The notes below the pieces were generated by a model. The model was not told the origin of the DNA, ran no database searches, and worked only from the letters and a program-made list of their open reading frames with translations. A program made the position numbers and the translations under genes. From assembly GCA_037013685.1 (NCBI GenBank), contig CM072905.1, positions 4,661,491 to 4,725,490 on the forward strand: a DNA stretch of 64,000 bases. Reading direction: 5' to 3'. The DNA is from Acridotheres tristis (taxonomy: Eukaryota; Chordata; Aves; Passeriformes; Sturnidae). Every line of letters begins with the position of its first letter. The stretch's first letter is position 1. Of this stretch, positions 50,822-64,000 are shown piece after piece.

Positions 50822-53012
50822 GGGAGCCTGTCTGCAGCTCCAGCTCCTGCCTCTCTGCTATGTTTACTCCCCGTGTGCAGAAGGATAATGTGATCCCCAG
50901 GTATGTTTGTATGCCATTTATTTGACGTGGTGCCACTGCGCAGGGGATGGTTTGATGTTGAGCTGTGCTCTGCATGGGTATGAGCTCACAGCTCTGCCTG
51001 CCAGCCATAAAGAGACTAATTTCCATTTGTGCTGCTGCCTTGCAGCCCACTGGCAGCAGTGACGCTGTTATCCTCTCAGGCACTGATGAGGGGCCTTGGT
51101 TTAATCTCGAGTTGTGCCCCGTGCAGTAATTTTGGCAGGAACAGTGTTGTTCAGAGCATCCCACCCCAATGGGCTGAGCTGTGCTGCCCCACAGCCTCGG
51201 CACATCTTCCTCCGTCGGGAAAATGACCTTGGGAGGCTGTTCTCACCTCCCCAGGGAGAGCAGAAACACGGAGGATTTTCAGAGGATAGAGACAGTGCCT
51301 TTCCTACAGAGGCCAGCTGCTGTTTCCATCAGAATTCAATACTTTCCATGTTGGCTGGGAGCTCCCCTGAGGGCAGTGCCAAGCCTGTCTTGGCATTTAT
51401 TTTCTGTAGGTGGAACACAAGCTCTGCTCTTGTGGGGCAGAGCAGCCCTTGCCCTGCACAGATCCCCTGACAGGATACAATAAGCTTCCTGGAAAAGCTG
51501 GGTACAATGCCTCCTGCCCGAGGGGAAGTGGGAACTGAAGTGAATTTAGGAGTAATGTGAAACGTGTGTCAGCACTGTCCACTGGAACAGGAATTTCTGA
51601 CCCACGTCCTGGATTTCAGTGTCCATCTCCACGTGTCTGACCCTGCCTCTCACCCTGAGCCTTCCTTCAGCTGTATCATGTTCCTGCTGGGCCACATCAA
51701 GGCTGTTCTTGTATCTCCAGTAAATATAATGCTGTCTGCATCAGATCTTGCTATTCCCATTTCAAAGCTATAACCTAAAGGCCTTTTTGGTTAACAAGTT
51801 TCTTCTGCGTTTTGCTGGTTTTCTTCCTCTCAGTGCTCAATGGGATGTTCAACACTAGGTTATTTAGTCCCTCTAAATAGTGCTCAAGTTCCTATATGTG
51901 ATATTACTTAAGTGGTGGATGTTAGCTGGTTATTAAGGCAAAAATTAGCACTGAACCCAGGCTGTTGCAGGTGCCTGTCCTATAGGCTATTTTACATCAT
52001 GTTAATATGAAGTTCCCACAGAGTCCTACAGCAAGCTTTAGTAAAACACAGTGAGATTTATTACCTGTGTCAGGTGTCATGGATGACTCACTGGATGCAG
52101 TGGTCCTAATGCCTTCAGGACAGGCATTTTAAATACTTCCAGAAATAAACTGCAGTGAATTGAAACCATAATTGAACAAAGCTGTTTTGCATGGTTTGTA
52201 CTCCAGCTGGGTAGAAACAGTCTGCCTGTGGTACCTCCCCAGACATGCTGGTTTCTGAATCAGCCACAGAACATCCTGGTACTGGCAAAGAAATCTCGAG
52301 ACTATCTTTGTATTTACCTCTTAGTGGTTTTTCTTTTGGTTTCTAAATTCTTGTGGGTGAGCCCAGGTTTTGTTTCTAAGCTGTCCTTTGCACCCTGGGA
52401 GTTGTGGATATCCCTGGTTTGGGGAGGAAGGAAGCCTGAATTGGAAGGAAGGTTCCTGATGGGTGAGTGCTGGAGTAAAACCCTTGATGTGATGAAACTG
52501 CTAAACCCGAAGTTGGTGTCATGATCCTCTTCCATGTATCATGCTGAAATATTTAGCACTGAAAAAGTGCAATTAGTTGTAGCTGCTTTGGCAAAATGTG
52601 GCAGTGACTGAGCTGCTCGTATGTTATGGCTGCTGTCACCCACACAGGGTGGGTTATGTCTCCTTGGGCTCTCCCATCTGCCTTCCCTTCAGCCTGCAAG
52701 CTCTTCAGAGCTTTTTGTGTGCTCATGTATCATTTAGCTTTCTAGGAGCCTTCTTGGTGATAAGGGATTCCTGGCATTCGAGAACAGAAATAATAACCTT
52801 TGTTAATAACACCTTGGGGGGAGACTGAAAAGAGCTCAAAAATGCCACAGAGGGAATGGCACAGCTCATGTGACACCAAATGCCACAGTGCCAGCAGAGA
52901 AGCTGTGGTTCTTTACTGAAGGTCATGCAAATAATGTAATGACACCATGTCACGTTGCTGTATCATTGCCACTGTGTTTGTTTTGTAGGTAAAACAGACT
53001 TGTGTTAATAAA
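50822..53012 (+). other. SMIM36: probable SMIM36 3'UTR and flank, end not fixed
   Basis: No further coding sequence follows the SMIM36 stop. The first canonical AATAAA hexamers I find downstream on the + strand are at 52144-52149 and 53007-53012. That would give a 3'UTR of about 1.3 or 2.2 kb. Non-canonical signals nearer the stop cannot be excluded, so the end is only a guess. Confidence 0.35.
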
Positions 53013-56000
53013 TACTTCCAGATAGATGAAATTCTCCAGATATGTAGTTATGTATGCATTAACCACAGATCCCTGGCTCCTTGAAGCTGCTGATTTTGGC
53101 AGGGTAAATTTTCTGGTTTAAGCTTTAGGAAGTTGTGCCTGGGGACGCTGCAAGCACAGGAGCAGTTTCCATTGTTCACTCATGAGGAAATTTGTCAGTT
53201 GTGATAGTTGGTGGACTCTGCTCCAAAATGGAGAGGTAAAAGCAGCAAATGATATTTTTCTTCTGATAGCAGGAAGGCAAACATAGGGTAAATCCCTTTC
53301 TGGAAAATGAGAAACTAAAGTGCATCAAGACTTTGTCTTCTCAACAGGAATAAAATGGGTTCCTTAGTTTTGTCTGTACTAAACCAATATTGGAATATTT
53401 TGTCTTACTAGGCCAATACTGGAGTACTGTTTATACTAGACCAGGACTGGAGTATTATTAGTGGGAGAGAGCCCTTGAGTATGTACTGAGAATTCCAAGT
53501 AATCAAGTCCCTGTGAGTGAGATCACTGCTTTGGGAAGGTCTCTGCTGCCATGCTTTACTTAATGACTGCGTCAAGATTAACGCATGCAAATGTGTTTTT
53601 ATCAGGCCAGGCTTGCCAGAAATCAGCCTTGAAGCTGTGTTCCTTCGAGGGCTTGCAGTCCTCTGCCACACCATTTGCATCACTGTGAGGAAACAGGGAT
53701 GAACCCTCCCACAGCAGGGCTGTTGTTTGCATAAGTTGTGTGTAAAATGTGAATCCCTTGCTGGAATTCACACAGTGCAAAACATCCTGAACCAGGCTTT
53801 GCTGCTTTCTATCCCAAACTGAGCCATGCAGAGGAGCTCTGCAGAGACTGAGCCATCCCTTTGGGACACCTGCAGCATCTTCCAAGCCCTGTCCTACATG
53901 GGACATGGCTGTGAGGATCCAGGGATTCAGGGAAAGAGCAGTGGTGCAGCTCTTTGCACATCCTCTGAATCTGACTCTTCCATCTCTGTTCAGTCGAGGA
54001 TGGGTTTGTGCCTTGCTTAATCCTGCCTGTGCCTATGGAGACGTGCTGTGCCCAGAGGATTAGACAGGATTTTAAGGTCAGGATATCCAGCACAGAAATC
54101 CTGTCCTGCAGCAGGTGCCCTTTGCAAATGAGTGAAATGTGTGTAAAATTGTATTAACATTTATTCATAAGCAATTTGAGTTAGAGAACGTTGGATGGAC
54201 TGACAAGGATTTAGGAAATGCTCTGTTCCCGGTTCTGCCCTTGGCTTATGAGGCATCTTTGGGCAGCTCCTGTCCCATCTGTGCTTTGCTCCACGTGTCT
54301 CTGGTTTGTTTTCTCTGCTCTTCTGCCCTCTGCACTGAGATTTCTCTTTTCTTAGTCATTTTTGCAGTTTGTAAGGGGGTTTTTACAAAACTGGCATACA
54401 GGGGCTGCACTTGAATTTCAGTCCATGGTCTCACTCCGGCAGGATCCAAGAGAACAAAATCAAATATTCTCCCACAAACAAAGCCTAGAGCAGGTGGATT
54501 GGAGAATGATGAACAAACCACATTAAATCTGGGCAAACTCTGGGCTCAGCCTTACGAGACCTGCTTTGGGTGAGCTGTGCTCACCATGGCACTCTGATAT
54601 CTGCAGCTCTGTGATTGAAGGGAACTCAGGGGTGCTGGGAGGATTTATTGCTGTTCTGCAGGAAGCAGGAATTCAGTCTGCACTGGCTCACTTACAGTTG
54701 GCTTAGTGTGCTTTTAAAGTCCTAAATTACTGCTTTACAGAAAAGCCTTTACTAAAGGGTTTTACAGAAACAACAGGAAAAAAGATTTCTAGATTTCTCT
54801 AATATTAATTCAAGTCAAACATGTCATTAAATTCACTGAAAATTCATCTTTCATGTGAGGCTGTTCCACTGTAAACATACTGTCTAAGCTTTCAGATTTC
54901 TTTTAAAAATCCCTAATAAGCCACTACATATGAGTAGAGGATTAGTCCAGACAGACTAACCCATATTTGCCAGAGAGAATTCCTTCCCATGCAGTGATTG
55001 TTTTGAATTTGAAAAGGGGTTAATCTTGTCTAATTTTTTTATCAGCACATTGTTTCATCCTCTGATAGTGCTGAGTGTAGAAGCACAGTGACATGTCCAA
55101 ATCAAACTCCTTGGCTGTAGGAAGAACTTAAGAATAATTTTTACTGCGTAGAACTGCATTTCTTTGAGTTATCAGTCATTCAGCTTGTGTGATATTGGTG
55201 CTTTGGTGGGAATGCCAGGAAGTAAGAATTGGTATTGGGAGTTTAATTGGAAATACTGTTCTTCAAACCATGAGCCAATGCTGCTTTGGGGAGCCCTCCA
55301 GCCTATTAATCATCTTTTAGAGGGACCAAATCCCACAAGCCCAAGTCTCTTGAGTACCTGTACCTTTTATATGGCAAAGCACTGATCTGTGCTGGCCCTG
55401 CTCCAGCCCCAATGACTCTGTGGCTGCCCCAAGTGCTGGAGTCCCTGTGCAGGATCTGTTGTGCCAGGTGGGCTCTGGGGGTTGGAACTGAATCCACGTG
55501 TCCTGCTGGGGTCCCTGAGGGGCTCCTGGATGAGAGGGCAGCTGGAGCCTCAGCAAGGGTGTTCCTGTGAGGATGGCAGGACGGGTGTCCGTGTGCTGCA
55601 GGCTGCTGGTGGCTGCTGCCCCCGAGGGAACAGGGGAGCTCCTGGGGCAGCTCTCAGGGCTCCTCACGCTGGAGTGCTGCAAAGATAAATTAATTGTTTA
55701 TAAATGAATTGCTCTGACATCCACAGCAGAAAGCTATCTGACTTAACCAGAGAAAATCATAGCGGAGTGATAAAAAATGGGAAAGTCTGAACAGCTGCCT
55801 CTTCAAGCTTCTGTTCTGCTCCTGCTTTAGTTTCCTTACTTCCTCCCATATGCTGGTTTCCTTGGAGACACTGCTCCTTGCTTTCCCTGTCTAACACTGA
55901 CACTGTTTGACATTAATGTTTCAAAGAGGCATTTCCACCCTAATGTGACAAATCAGGGGCAGTTTTTGGAGGCAGATCCTTGTCACAAGGCATCCAAATC

Positions 56001-59000
56001 CAAAATGTGATGTTCAGCCCTGGCTGGGGATGGGTCAGTCTCATCCCAGATCTGCAGCAGATGCTCTGTGTGGGCAATGAAGCTGTGCCCTAGTTTCTCC
56101 ATCTGTTAATGTCAGTAATAATTGTTACACAAGTGGGGTGTAGGGTTGATTTAATTAATATTTATGAAGGAACATGAGATCTTTTCACGGGTGGTGCTAT
56201 GGAGAAATTGTTAATTATGAATGATTATATATTTGTGTCTCTTCCTGAATGCCTAGAAGACTTGGACATATTGTTTAAGCACTCTCGTTTTGCACTCCTT
56301 CAATATTGAAGCTGTTTGGCTCATGGTATAGCTCTGTATTACTCTAAAAATACACTGAATTTAACTGCTATTGACTTCATCATGAGCAAGGGATATAGGC
56401 ACAGCATCCACCTTTATTTATAATAATTACATTGCCTAAGTAATCAGTATCTTTTTACCACTTCATTACATAATAGTTTTCACATTCTATTTTTATCTCT
56501 GCCACTTCTTTAATGTAAAATAGATGTACAAATTCAGGCCAATTCTAGGGCTAAACCCTTCAAGAAAGAGGAGGAGAGGCAGGAATTGGGCATATCCTTT
56601 ACCTTCTTCAAATGACAAAACCCCTGAATTTCTGAGAGATTAATGGGAATTGTCTTAAGTTTATTGCTGGAAACTGGGCAGTACATAAGGGAATATAATA
56701 CATAAAAGGAATATATAAGGCACATCAAGGGAATATAATGAGCATAAAAGGTGGATTGAAAAAATCTGTGAGTAGCAGCAGATGATTTAATGTTTGTAGG
56801 TGCTCTACCCATTGGGTACAGCCACTGCATCTCATACCCTCCTCAACAACAGCCAAAAAAATACAATACTTGATGGAGGCATGTTAGTAGTGCTTGTTAC
56901 AGGTGATTTCTTTCCCATTATCTGCATTCCTTCTCTTTCAGGAGCTATTAAGCACAGATTTGACGTAAGTCCTCAAAAAGAGGAAACCTGCTGCTTTTCC
57001 TTCCGAAAGAAGCACAGAGAGCAGCAGCCTGGGTTTGCTGGAGGACAAACACTCCACCTGTCCTGAGCCTGAAGGACAAGTCCCTTAGTGAGACAGGATC
57101 TACCCAAATTTCAGCTGTCCCCGCGGGGAGCAGTGCAGGGCTGTGGTTTGCTCTCTGCAGGGCTCACAGCAACTCTTCCTTTAAATCATTTCTCATCAGC
57201 CACCAGCAGCTCTGCAATTTCCAGCCCTCCAGGCAAAGCAGGCAGGTCACCAGGGCAGGGGAGGTGTTATGAGCCCAGGGACACTGGAGGGAAAGAAAAG
57301 CTTTTCACTGAGATGGGAATGGTATTTTATCACTTTTCAGGGCTTTACCCTTAGAGCAGGTTCACACTGGAACTAGAGTGGTTTAATCATGGGTGGGTGT
57401 TTTTATTACAAGCAAAAACTCTGATGCGGACGTGATTACACCAGCAAAAGTAATTTGACAATAAGCCTTATTTTCCTTGCTGAAGTAATGTGTACTAACT
57501 TGGCAGATAATCTCATTAATTAATTGAAGCTCTATTTACAGTTGATGGAGAGAGACAGCTTGTTAGGGATACAACATCCAGTCTTTTCTAGTGCAGACAA
57601 GACCTTGTAAAGCTGCATTTTTATTTATATACATATGCTGAATTGAAAATCGGGGCATTGCTTGTAAAGCCAAGTGCTCTGTCCCTGGAGAAATGAATAG
57701 AAGGCAAATCTTTGGCATCAGGAGGCTCCCTGTTTGTTTTGGGAAGGAAAGCTGGCAGGGATCCCAATGCTAACTCTGAACATCTGAGGAAAAGGCTGCT
57801 GGAAAGAATTATGTTGTGACGCAGACGGGGGAAAGCCAGGAAATTTAAAGCCAGGACAGAGACTCCATCCTTAACTCATTCTGGCATGGAAAAAATCATT
57901 GTGAAGTATTAACACCACATCTTTGTCTGTGTATTTACAAAATGTGCTAGTGTTTGAGCTCGCTGGGAGGAGGGAGGTTTTTGCCAATTCTTGGTGGTAG
58001 AGATTAGAGAACTGCTGGGGCCGGCGGGAGCGTTAAGCCATGGCTGGAGGAGAAGATAGGGCTCATCATTGTCACATCCATGTGTTTTGGTAACTGCCTT
58101 GGCAGGGTAATTTGGCCTGGGAGGGGACATGCTGCTCCCCTGTTATTACCTCTGGAGAGCTGAAAGGACAAAGGACCCTTTTTTTTTTCCCCTCCAGCCA
58201 ACTCTGTAGGCCATCAGATCCCGAGGCTCCCCTCCTCCTGTGAATTTGTGCTCTCAGTATTGCAAAAGCCCATCTGTTTACAAAAGTCTCCTTTTGCAAA
58301 CAGAAAATGCTTTGCCCTCTTCAGCTGCTGAAGGTGACCTGTGCTTTTATTTCGTTGCCTGTTTGCTCTTTATGTGCAGTGAAAGAGAGGATGCCCCAAC
58401 CTGGGGCAGCACTCCCAGAGGAGGGAGCAGTCATGTTTGAGGCAAGAAGGTAAAGAAAGGTCCCACCACCAGCAAGGAGGTGGGTGAATGATGCTGTTAA
58501 GACTTCCCCAAAGGTGGCCAAAGCCTGTCCCACAGGGCAGAGCTTCAAAGCACAGTCATGTGGCAAGGCTGCCTTTTCCTGTTTTGTTTAACAGCTGCTA
58601 GGGAGGAGATGACCATGTTTTTTCTGTGCCCCCTCTGCTGGGAAGCATTCAGGGTAATCTGGAGTCACAGATGTTACAGAAACCGGATCATTTCCTTTTT
58701 TTTTTTTTCTTTTTGAGAAGAAGAAGTCAAGGCGTAATTATTGGATGAAGTGGATGAAGGCAAAAGGCTAAAGCCCAGGCTGTGTTCTCATCATGAGGGT
58801 GAAGCACCTCTCTTTGTTTCTGCACATAGCAAAATCCTGCCCTTACCTGGATTAGAGCATTTGCTGTGAGTTCTCTCCAGGCAGGTTGCAGCAGCCTGCA
58901 ATGCACAGGGCACCCTTGGATCTCCAGGGACTTCCCATCCTGTGCAGGTGGCTGCAGGTGGAAGCTGGGTCTCAGCAGCTCCCTGGCCATCCTCAGAGGC

Positions 59001-62000
59001 CAGTTCCCCCAGGATGAGCAGCAGGACCTGTCTGGAGGGCAGGAATGCATGTCCTGAGCAGGGCCAGGTGGGATGTGTTCTACCAGTGAGTAACAGTGCT
59101 GTGAGCACGGGCAGCTCCTGCCACTGCATCTCGCCAGGGCAGAGCTTGAGAGCATCCTCTTGGCTCAGAAGCATTTTGCCATTCTTTTTTGATTGAAATG
59201 CCACCCTGTCAGATTAGCTCTGCTCCTACAGGGCACCAGCTTTTGTATCTTAGCAGATAAACCTCTGCTGGCCAGATCCCAGCGTCTCAAAGTCCCAGCA
59301 CAACCTGCCAGAAGGCACCAAGGGCTCAGATCAGCCCCGAGTTCAAAGGGGCACTTTGGGCTTAGAACTCCCAGTGAGCCTGATCATGACTTCAACCTGG
59401 GAGATGGGGACAGCAAGTGCCCCAGATGACCAGAGCAGGGCAAGGCTGCAGAGAGATAATTGGGTTTGTAGGTGCAGCCCTGGCTGCTGGCACAGTGCTG
59501 GCTGCTTCTGTGTGTGGTGCAGTCAGAAAATGCTTTAATGTTTGGATTTTTAAAAATGAAACCATCGTAATGAATGTCTCCTAATAAAAGATAATATAGA
59601 ATGCAATAATGTAGCAACCCTATTGGCTGCTCTGGTTGCCAGCCCCATATCAGTATGCACACAGCTCCACAGGCTGAGACCTGTCTTTGTGCATATAATT
59701 ACAGGTTCTTGCATAAAGGCTGCAGGTGCTTCTATTTTAACCCTGTATTACAGTGTCTTAAATTCAATACAGAAGTCACCCCAGCTCAATTCTCATTCTT
59801 CACCTCACCTTAGGTCACCCCTTTTCTCCAGAAGCTCAAGGGATATGGCAGATTATTTGACTTTGACATGCAACTGCTGTCCTAAGCATCAACTTTCCAA
59901 AAAGCACATCCTGGGATACAGGTACAGCACATGATGTGCACTTGGTGTCTCCCCACAAACCACTGGTCTTTCCATGCTCCAGTTTTTGGATTTGCAGGGG
60001 CCAGATTCTGTTGCTGGAGACTGGGATGTGACCCTGGAGCAAGTCTGAAGCCCATGTGCTCTGCGCTCTGTTCTCCCTGTCCCTGCTGCAGGCAGGAGGT
60101 TACTCAAGGTAATTCAACAGGATTTCAATGGAAATACCCGGGGGTGACACGAGTGCAACTGCAGTGCAGGAGAGGGGCTCAAATCTGCAGGGTACAGTCA
60201 GGATTTCCATTTTGCTGTCACACTTCAGAGCCTCTGTCAAGCCACCCTTTGCTGCTGGATGTGCTGCCCCAGCTTTCTGCCACCCCTCCCTGCTTCCAGA
60301 TCCAGCTGCTCTCTTACTGCTGGTTTTCACACTCATTTTGTCACTCTTTGTACAGCATGACCGCTAATTGGTGCAGCTAATTAACTGTTAAAAGACAGTC
60401 TCTTGGTCTTCGGATCCAGCCCATGGATCTGAGCAAAACTTTCCTGAGGGACAAAGGCAGCTACAGCTCCGAACACCCTAAACTCTGTCATTAGAGCTGC
60501 ACCTGGGAGATTCAGCTCCTCCCTTTGTTTTCCCTTTGAGGGCCTCAAGCAATGGTTTTTTTCTTTGTCAGAAGTCAGGATGTCTTTTAGTGGACAGATG
60601 GCATTTTTTCAAGTGAAGATGGGATGAGTAAAATCAAATATTTGTTTCAATTTGAACAAAAGTAATTTGTCTAATCAGACTGTCTTCCTCTGGCATCTAT
60701 CCATGGAAATACAAACCACGAAGTAGCAAGTAACAGCTCTGGATTTTAGACTGGTGTGCCTCCCTAAGAGACTGAGTGTCCTGCTCAGTACAGATTTCAC
60801 TGGGTTCCCAGGGCTTGCTTTCTTTTTTTGAGGTTTAGTGCAACAGCAAAAAACTGCTGCTTTGTTTCTTTTGAAAACTTCAGAAAATTCTTTGAGTAAC
60901 TCTGCATCTTCAGAAGTGGGGTTCTATGAATGTGCCCCCGCAAAACCTCCTGTGCAGAGGGGACAGGTAACCCCAGGTATCCAACAGCTCTGGCTGCTCT
61001 GTGCTGGTAACCATTTCAGACAGACCTCTATACAAATCATCAGCTCTTTTCTTTCACTTCCTTTTGCATAATGGCAGTCCTACTTTCCTTTGAGGGTGCA
61101 GTAATTTATAATTTGACAGTGGTTTAATGAAAATCTTGCTGTTCTTCTCCCTGGAATTTGAGAGTTGACATTACAAAGAAGTCCTTCCTTGACCTTTCCC
61201 TGTTGGCCACTCCTGGAAATTAGAGCATCTCCATTTTAATGAGCTCAGAGGATTGGGGAGTTGCAAGAAAAGAAAAATCAACTTCAAAAATACCTAACCT
61301 CCTCTTGTGAATATGTCAGGACATGTTTTTAGATGCAGAGCTCTTACCTGAACAGGCTTGTTCTCTCCTCATTCTGTGGCTTCTGCAGCTGAGCTGTTTC
61401 TTGGCTCCAGCCTGTGCTTTATGATGCAAGGCCATGTTGACTTTGCGTGAGGTTTGTTGCAATGTATAGAGAAGATTTGTAAATCAGCCCAGCCTTTGCT
61501 CCCCTCTCTGCCACTTCTGCACTCCAGTCCAGCTGGCAAACCAAAGGTGACCTGCCTCTGTGTGTGTGTGTATAAATACACATAAAACCGTATATAATGC
61601 ATAAGAATATATAATGATAGAAGATGCAATATAAAAACATCTCTGCAAGGCTTTTAGGAGCTGGCAGGGCCATCCTAGAAGCGAAGTGGAAGAACATGAA
61701 CTAAATAGAAATTATTGAGAATGCAATGAGCTCAGGAGATGCTGGGTTTGGGGCTCTCCTCTACTTGATTCCCTCCCTGTGGGTCCCCTTCTTGGCCATG
61801 TGGGTCTGAACTGTGCCCAGTGCAGGTTTGAAATTTGGGTGATGTGGAGACAGAGCCCAGCAGCTGCAGTGCTCACCCTGGATGGGACAGGATTTCTGCC
61901 TTAGAGCCAGAGTGATGCTGCTCTAGGAGTGATGGTTTGGGACTGTGTACCCACAGGCTGCAGGAGTTTGTAAATGAAAAGAAAATATTTTGTCAGCAGT

Positions 62001-64000
62001 TGATAAAACTCAGTTGTATATTTTTTTATTTTTACCAGAAAGCTTCAAAACTGGCCAGGTATCTTGTTACCTTTCAGAGTATTGAAAAATGTCCTAATTT
62101 TACCCTTTTTGCTGGGTGATATGATTCCTTACAGAACCAGTGTTATGGGGTCAATCAGATTTCAAGCCCAAGCTCGTGGCTATGGAATTGCTCCTCTTTT
62201 ACCTACCTGAGTGACTGATTAGAAATTCAGTCTACTTTCACAGCCAAAGGGGAGGGTTGGGTACCTCCAGAGGAAATTCAGCTCTCAGGTGTATTTATTT
62301 CCTCTGAGGTGACAAGACATTTCATTTGGGTTCAGTGAAAAAAACACAGGTTTGGTCTCTACTCTGCATTTTGGGTTTCTGGTCCTGGAGTTGGTGTAAG
62401 CACAGCTGTGGAAGATCCTCTGCAGCTCCATGCCTTAGAACAAGTTTGCTGTGTGAAAAATTAGAATTTGTATAGGTTTGAAAGCTGTATAAATAATAGT
62501 GGTTTCTTAGTACTACACCAGTGCTATCTTGCATACATATTTATTTAGTAGTAAGACCAAAAGCTTGGAAGGGAGCTGTGTTTGCAAAGGGCTGTGATGG
62601 CAAAGGTTTCCTTCTCATGTCCGTGTGCAGCACAAAATGGAAGCAGATATATAATGGAAAATATGTAGGAAAGGTAATTTATTCTATCAATGTCAAATAC
62701 CCACACAAACCAGCCTGGCTTGATATTTATATTTGAAGGGTTTATTAGCACAAAAGAAAAAAAACCAAACCATTGTGTTTAATACCAAACCATAAAATAA
62801 TTTGGATTATGGGAAGAGTATCAAAAAAACTGTCCTTGCTTCTGCTTCTGTGCATTTATCCCACAGTAGTGCTGAGCACTCCCAGACCAGCACTGAACAG
62901 TTTGGCTTCCAGGTGAGTCAAAGAGGAAATGACAGGGATTGGTTGGGAAATCAGGGTAAAATGTGGAGCAGCCATATGTAAACATGGACATGGTTATATG
63001 AGGGATGACTATGTAAATACAAAATACCCTCAGGCCTTAAATCATGAGAGCCTTGCATCGATGCTGCCCCAGGCCAGGATTGCTCTGCAGGGCAGGACCT
63101 GCCATCAGCCAAGGGCTCCTTTGATTAAGGATGGCTTTTTCCTACACATTTTAGCCAATTTTTAATAGAAAAAAAGATGAGCCTCACTGCCTGACCCACA
63201 GGTCAGCAGAAGACAGAGCTCAGTCCTTCAATGCTGCCTCAAGTCCCCGTGTCAGGAAAGTGATTTCAATTTCCTTGATCCCATAAGAAAAATTTTGCTA
63301 GAGTTGATGGTTTCTCACTGTGGCCTCTCCAGAGAGCTGGTATTTTTCCAAGTGCAAGGGTTAGTGGATACCAGCTTTGCCACTCTAAAATGAGGAAAGC
63401 AGCTGCAGTTTGTGCAGTCAGGTAAATACTGAGCCTGAGCACGGTCATGCCTGAGTAGGGCCCTGGTGCTGTGCTCACCTGGCTGTGGCACAGCACAAAT
63501 GACACATGCCTTGTCTCCCCAGGGATTTTACAGCTATGGAGCCGAGGCACATTCATTATCCTGCTGTCAAAACAAACCTTTCTCCTGCACAAAGCTGCTG
63601 CTGGAGCTGGACTCAGGGCTGCACTACCAGGGGCTGTGTGAGGTCAGGGTGGAGGTGAGCTGGCACAGCTCCCTGGGCAGGCATGCACTGTGCCTGCCCA
63701 CATTCCCACGGGCTTAGCTCAGGCTGTGGCCCCTGCTGGCATGTCCATTTCTGACAACAAATACGAGCAGCTTTGCCACCTCCTCTGTGTGACTGTTGAC
63801 AGAGGGATGGGCATTGTCCCATTCCCCCCCAAGCCAGGAGCTGTGCAGAAATTTCCAGATGGAGCAGACACATCTTCATGATGTGTTCTCCAACCCTCCT
63901 CCAGCAAACCCTTGCTGCAGTGGGTAAATTGTGACCAAAGCAGAGACTCTGAGCTCATATTTCGGGATAAAAATTATTTAGGATTTAGGATGTAAAGGAT
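53013..64000. other. intergenic DNA downstream of SMIM36, no gene seen
   Basis: No coding exon, RNA gene or clear transposon is recognisable to the window end. Small features are a degenerate tandem repeat near 56.7 kb, pyrimidine-rich runs near 58.18 and 58.70 kb, and a short TG repeat near 61.56 kb. From memory the next gene in this direction in human is MMD, and no MMD exon was found here. Confidence 0.45.
56687..56751 (+). repeat. degenerate 40-bp tandem repeat
   Basis: AAGGGAATATAAT followed by CATAAAAGG appears twice (56687-56709 and 56727-56751) about 40 bases apart. A partly similar GGAATATATAAGGCACAT block lies between them. It is A/T-rich and non-coding. Confidence 0.7.

Noticed and set aside
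58629..58641. Possible CTCF core (CCCCCTCTGCTGG)
   Set aside because: It lacks the conserved G of the GGC triplet on the motif strand, and such matches are expected by chance in this much sequence.

Overview
This window looks like vertebrate nuclear DNA, most likely from a bird. It is mostly non-coding and A/T-leaning, with few interspersed repeats. The two recognisable transposon remnants match the 3' end of CR1 LINEs, the dominant avian retroposon. Gene order also fits an amniote locus. Two small integral-membrane protein genes are recognisable, both on the + strand: TMEM100 (CDS 4045-4449) and SMIM36 (CDS 50537-50821). From memory, the two are neighbours on human 17q22, between PCTP and MMD and in the same relative orientation, so this appears to be the equivalent syntenic block.

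Layout. Positions 1-3982 are the 5' flank and/or 5'UTR intron of TMEM100, with one CR1 fragment near 2.1-2.36 kb. A splice acceptor at 3982 opens the exon carrying a 9-codon uORF, the whole TMEM100 reading frame and a 3'UTR with a 26-base A run and an AATAAA near 5.2 kb. From 5.2 to about 47.5 kb I find no gene. That stretch holds a CpG cluster with a good CTCF-type motif near 11.9 kb, a 33-bp tandem duplication at 18.4 kb, simple repeats and a second short CR1 piece at 40.87 kb.

The most structured part is 45.9-48.4 kb. A 424-bp sequence occurs twice in direct orientation (45893-46316 and 47640-48063), differing at 5 positions by hand comparison. The second copy lies between two direct repeats of about 54 and 64 bp, at the edge of a CpG-rich stretch (48127-48400) about 2.1 kb upstream of the SMIM36 coding exon. 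That stretch could be the SMIM36 promoter or part of a young LTR-like insertion. After SMIM36, 50.8-64 kb shows no further gene, only low-complexity and weak tandem repeats.

The two genes are unrelated in known role. TMEM100 is an endothelial BMP9/BMP10-ALK1-responsive membrane protein that also modulates TRPA1/TRPV1. SMIM36 is an uncharacterised single-pass protein. I found no tRNA, rRNA, CRISPR array, intact transposon or novel multi-gene system. Nearly all other open frames are short, begin at non-ATG codons or contain homopolymer runs, and are treated as chance.
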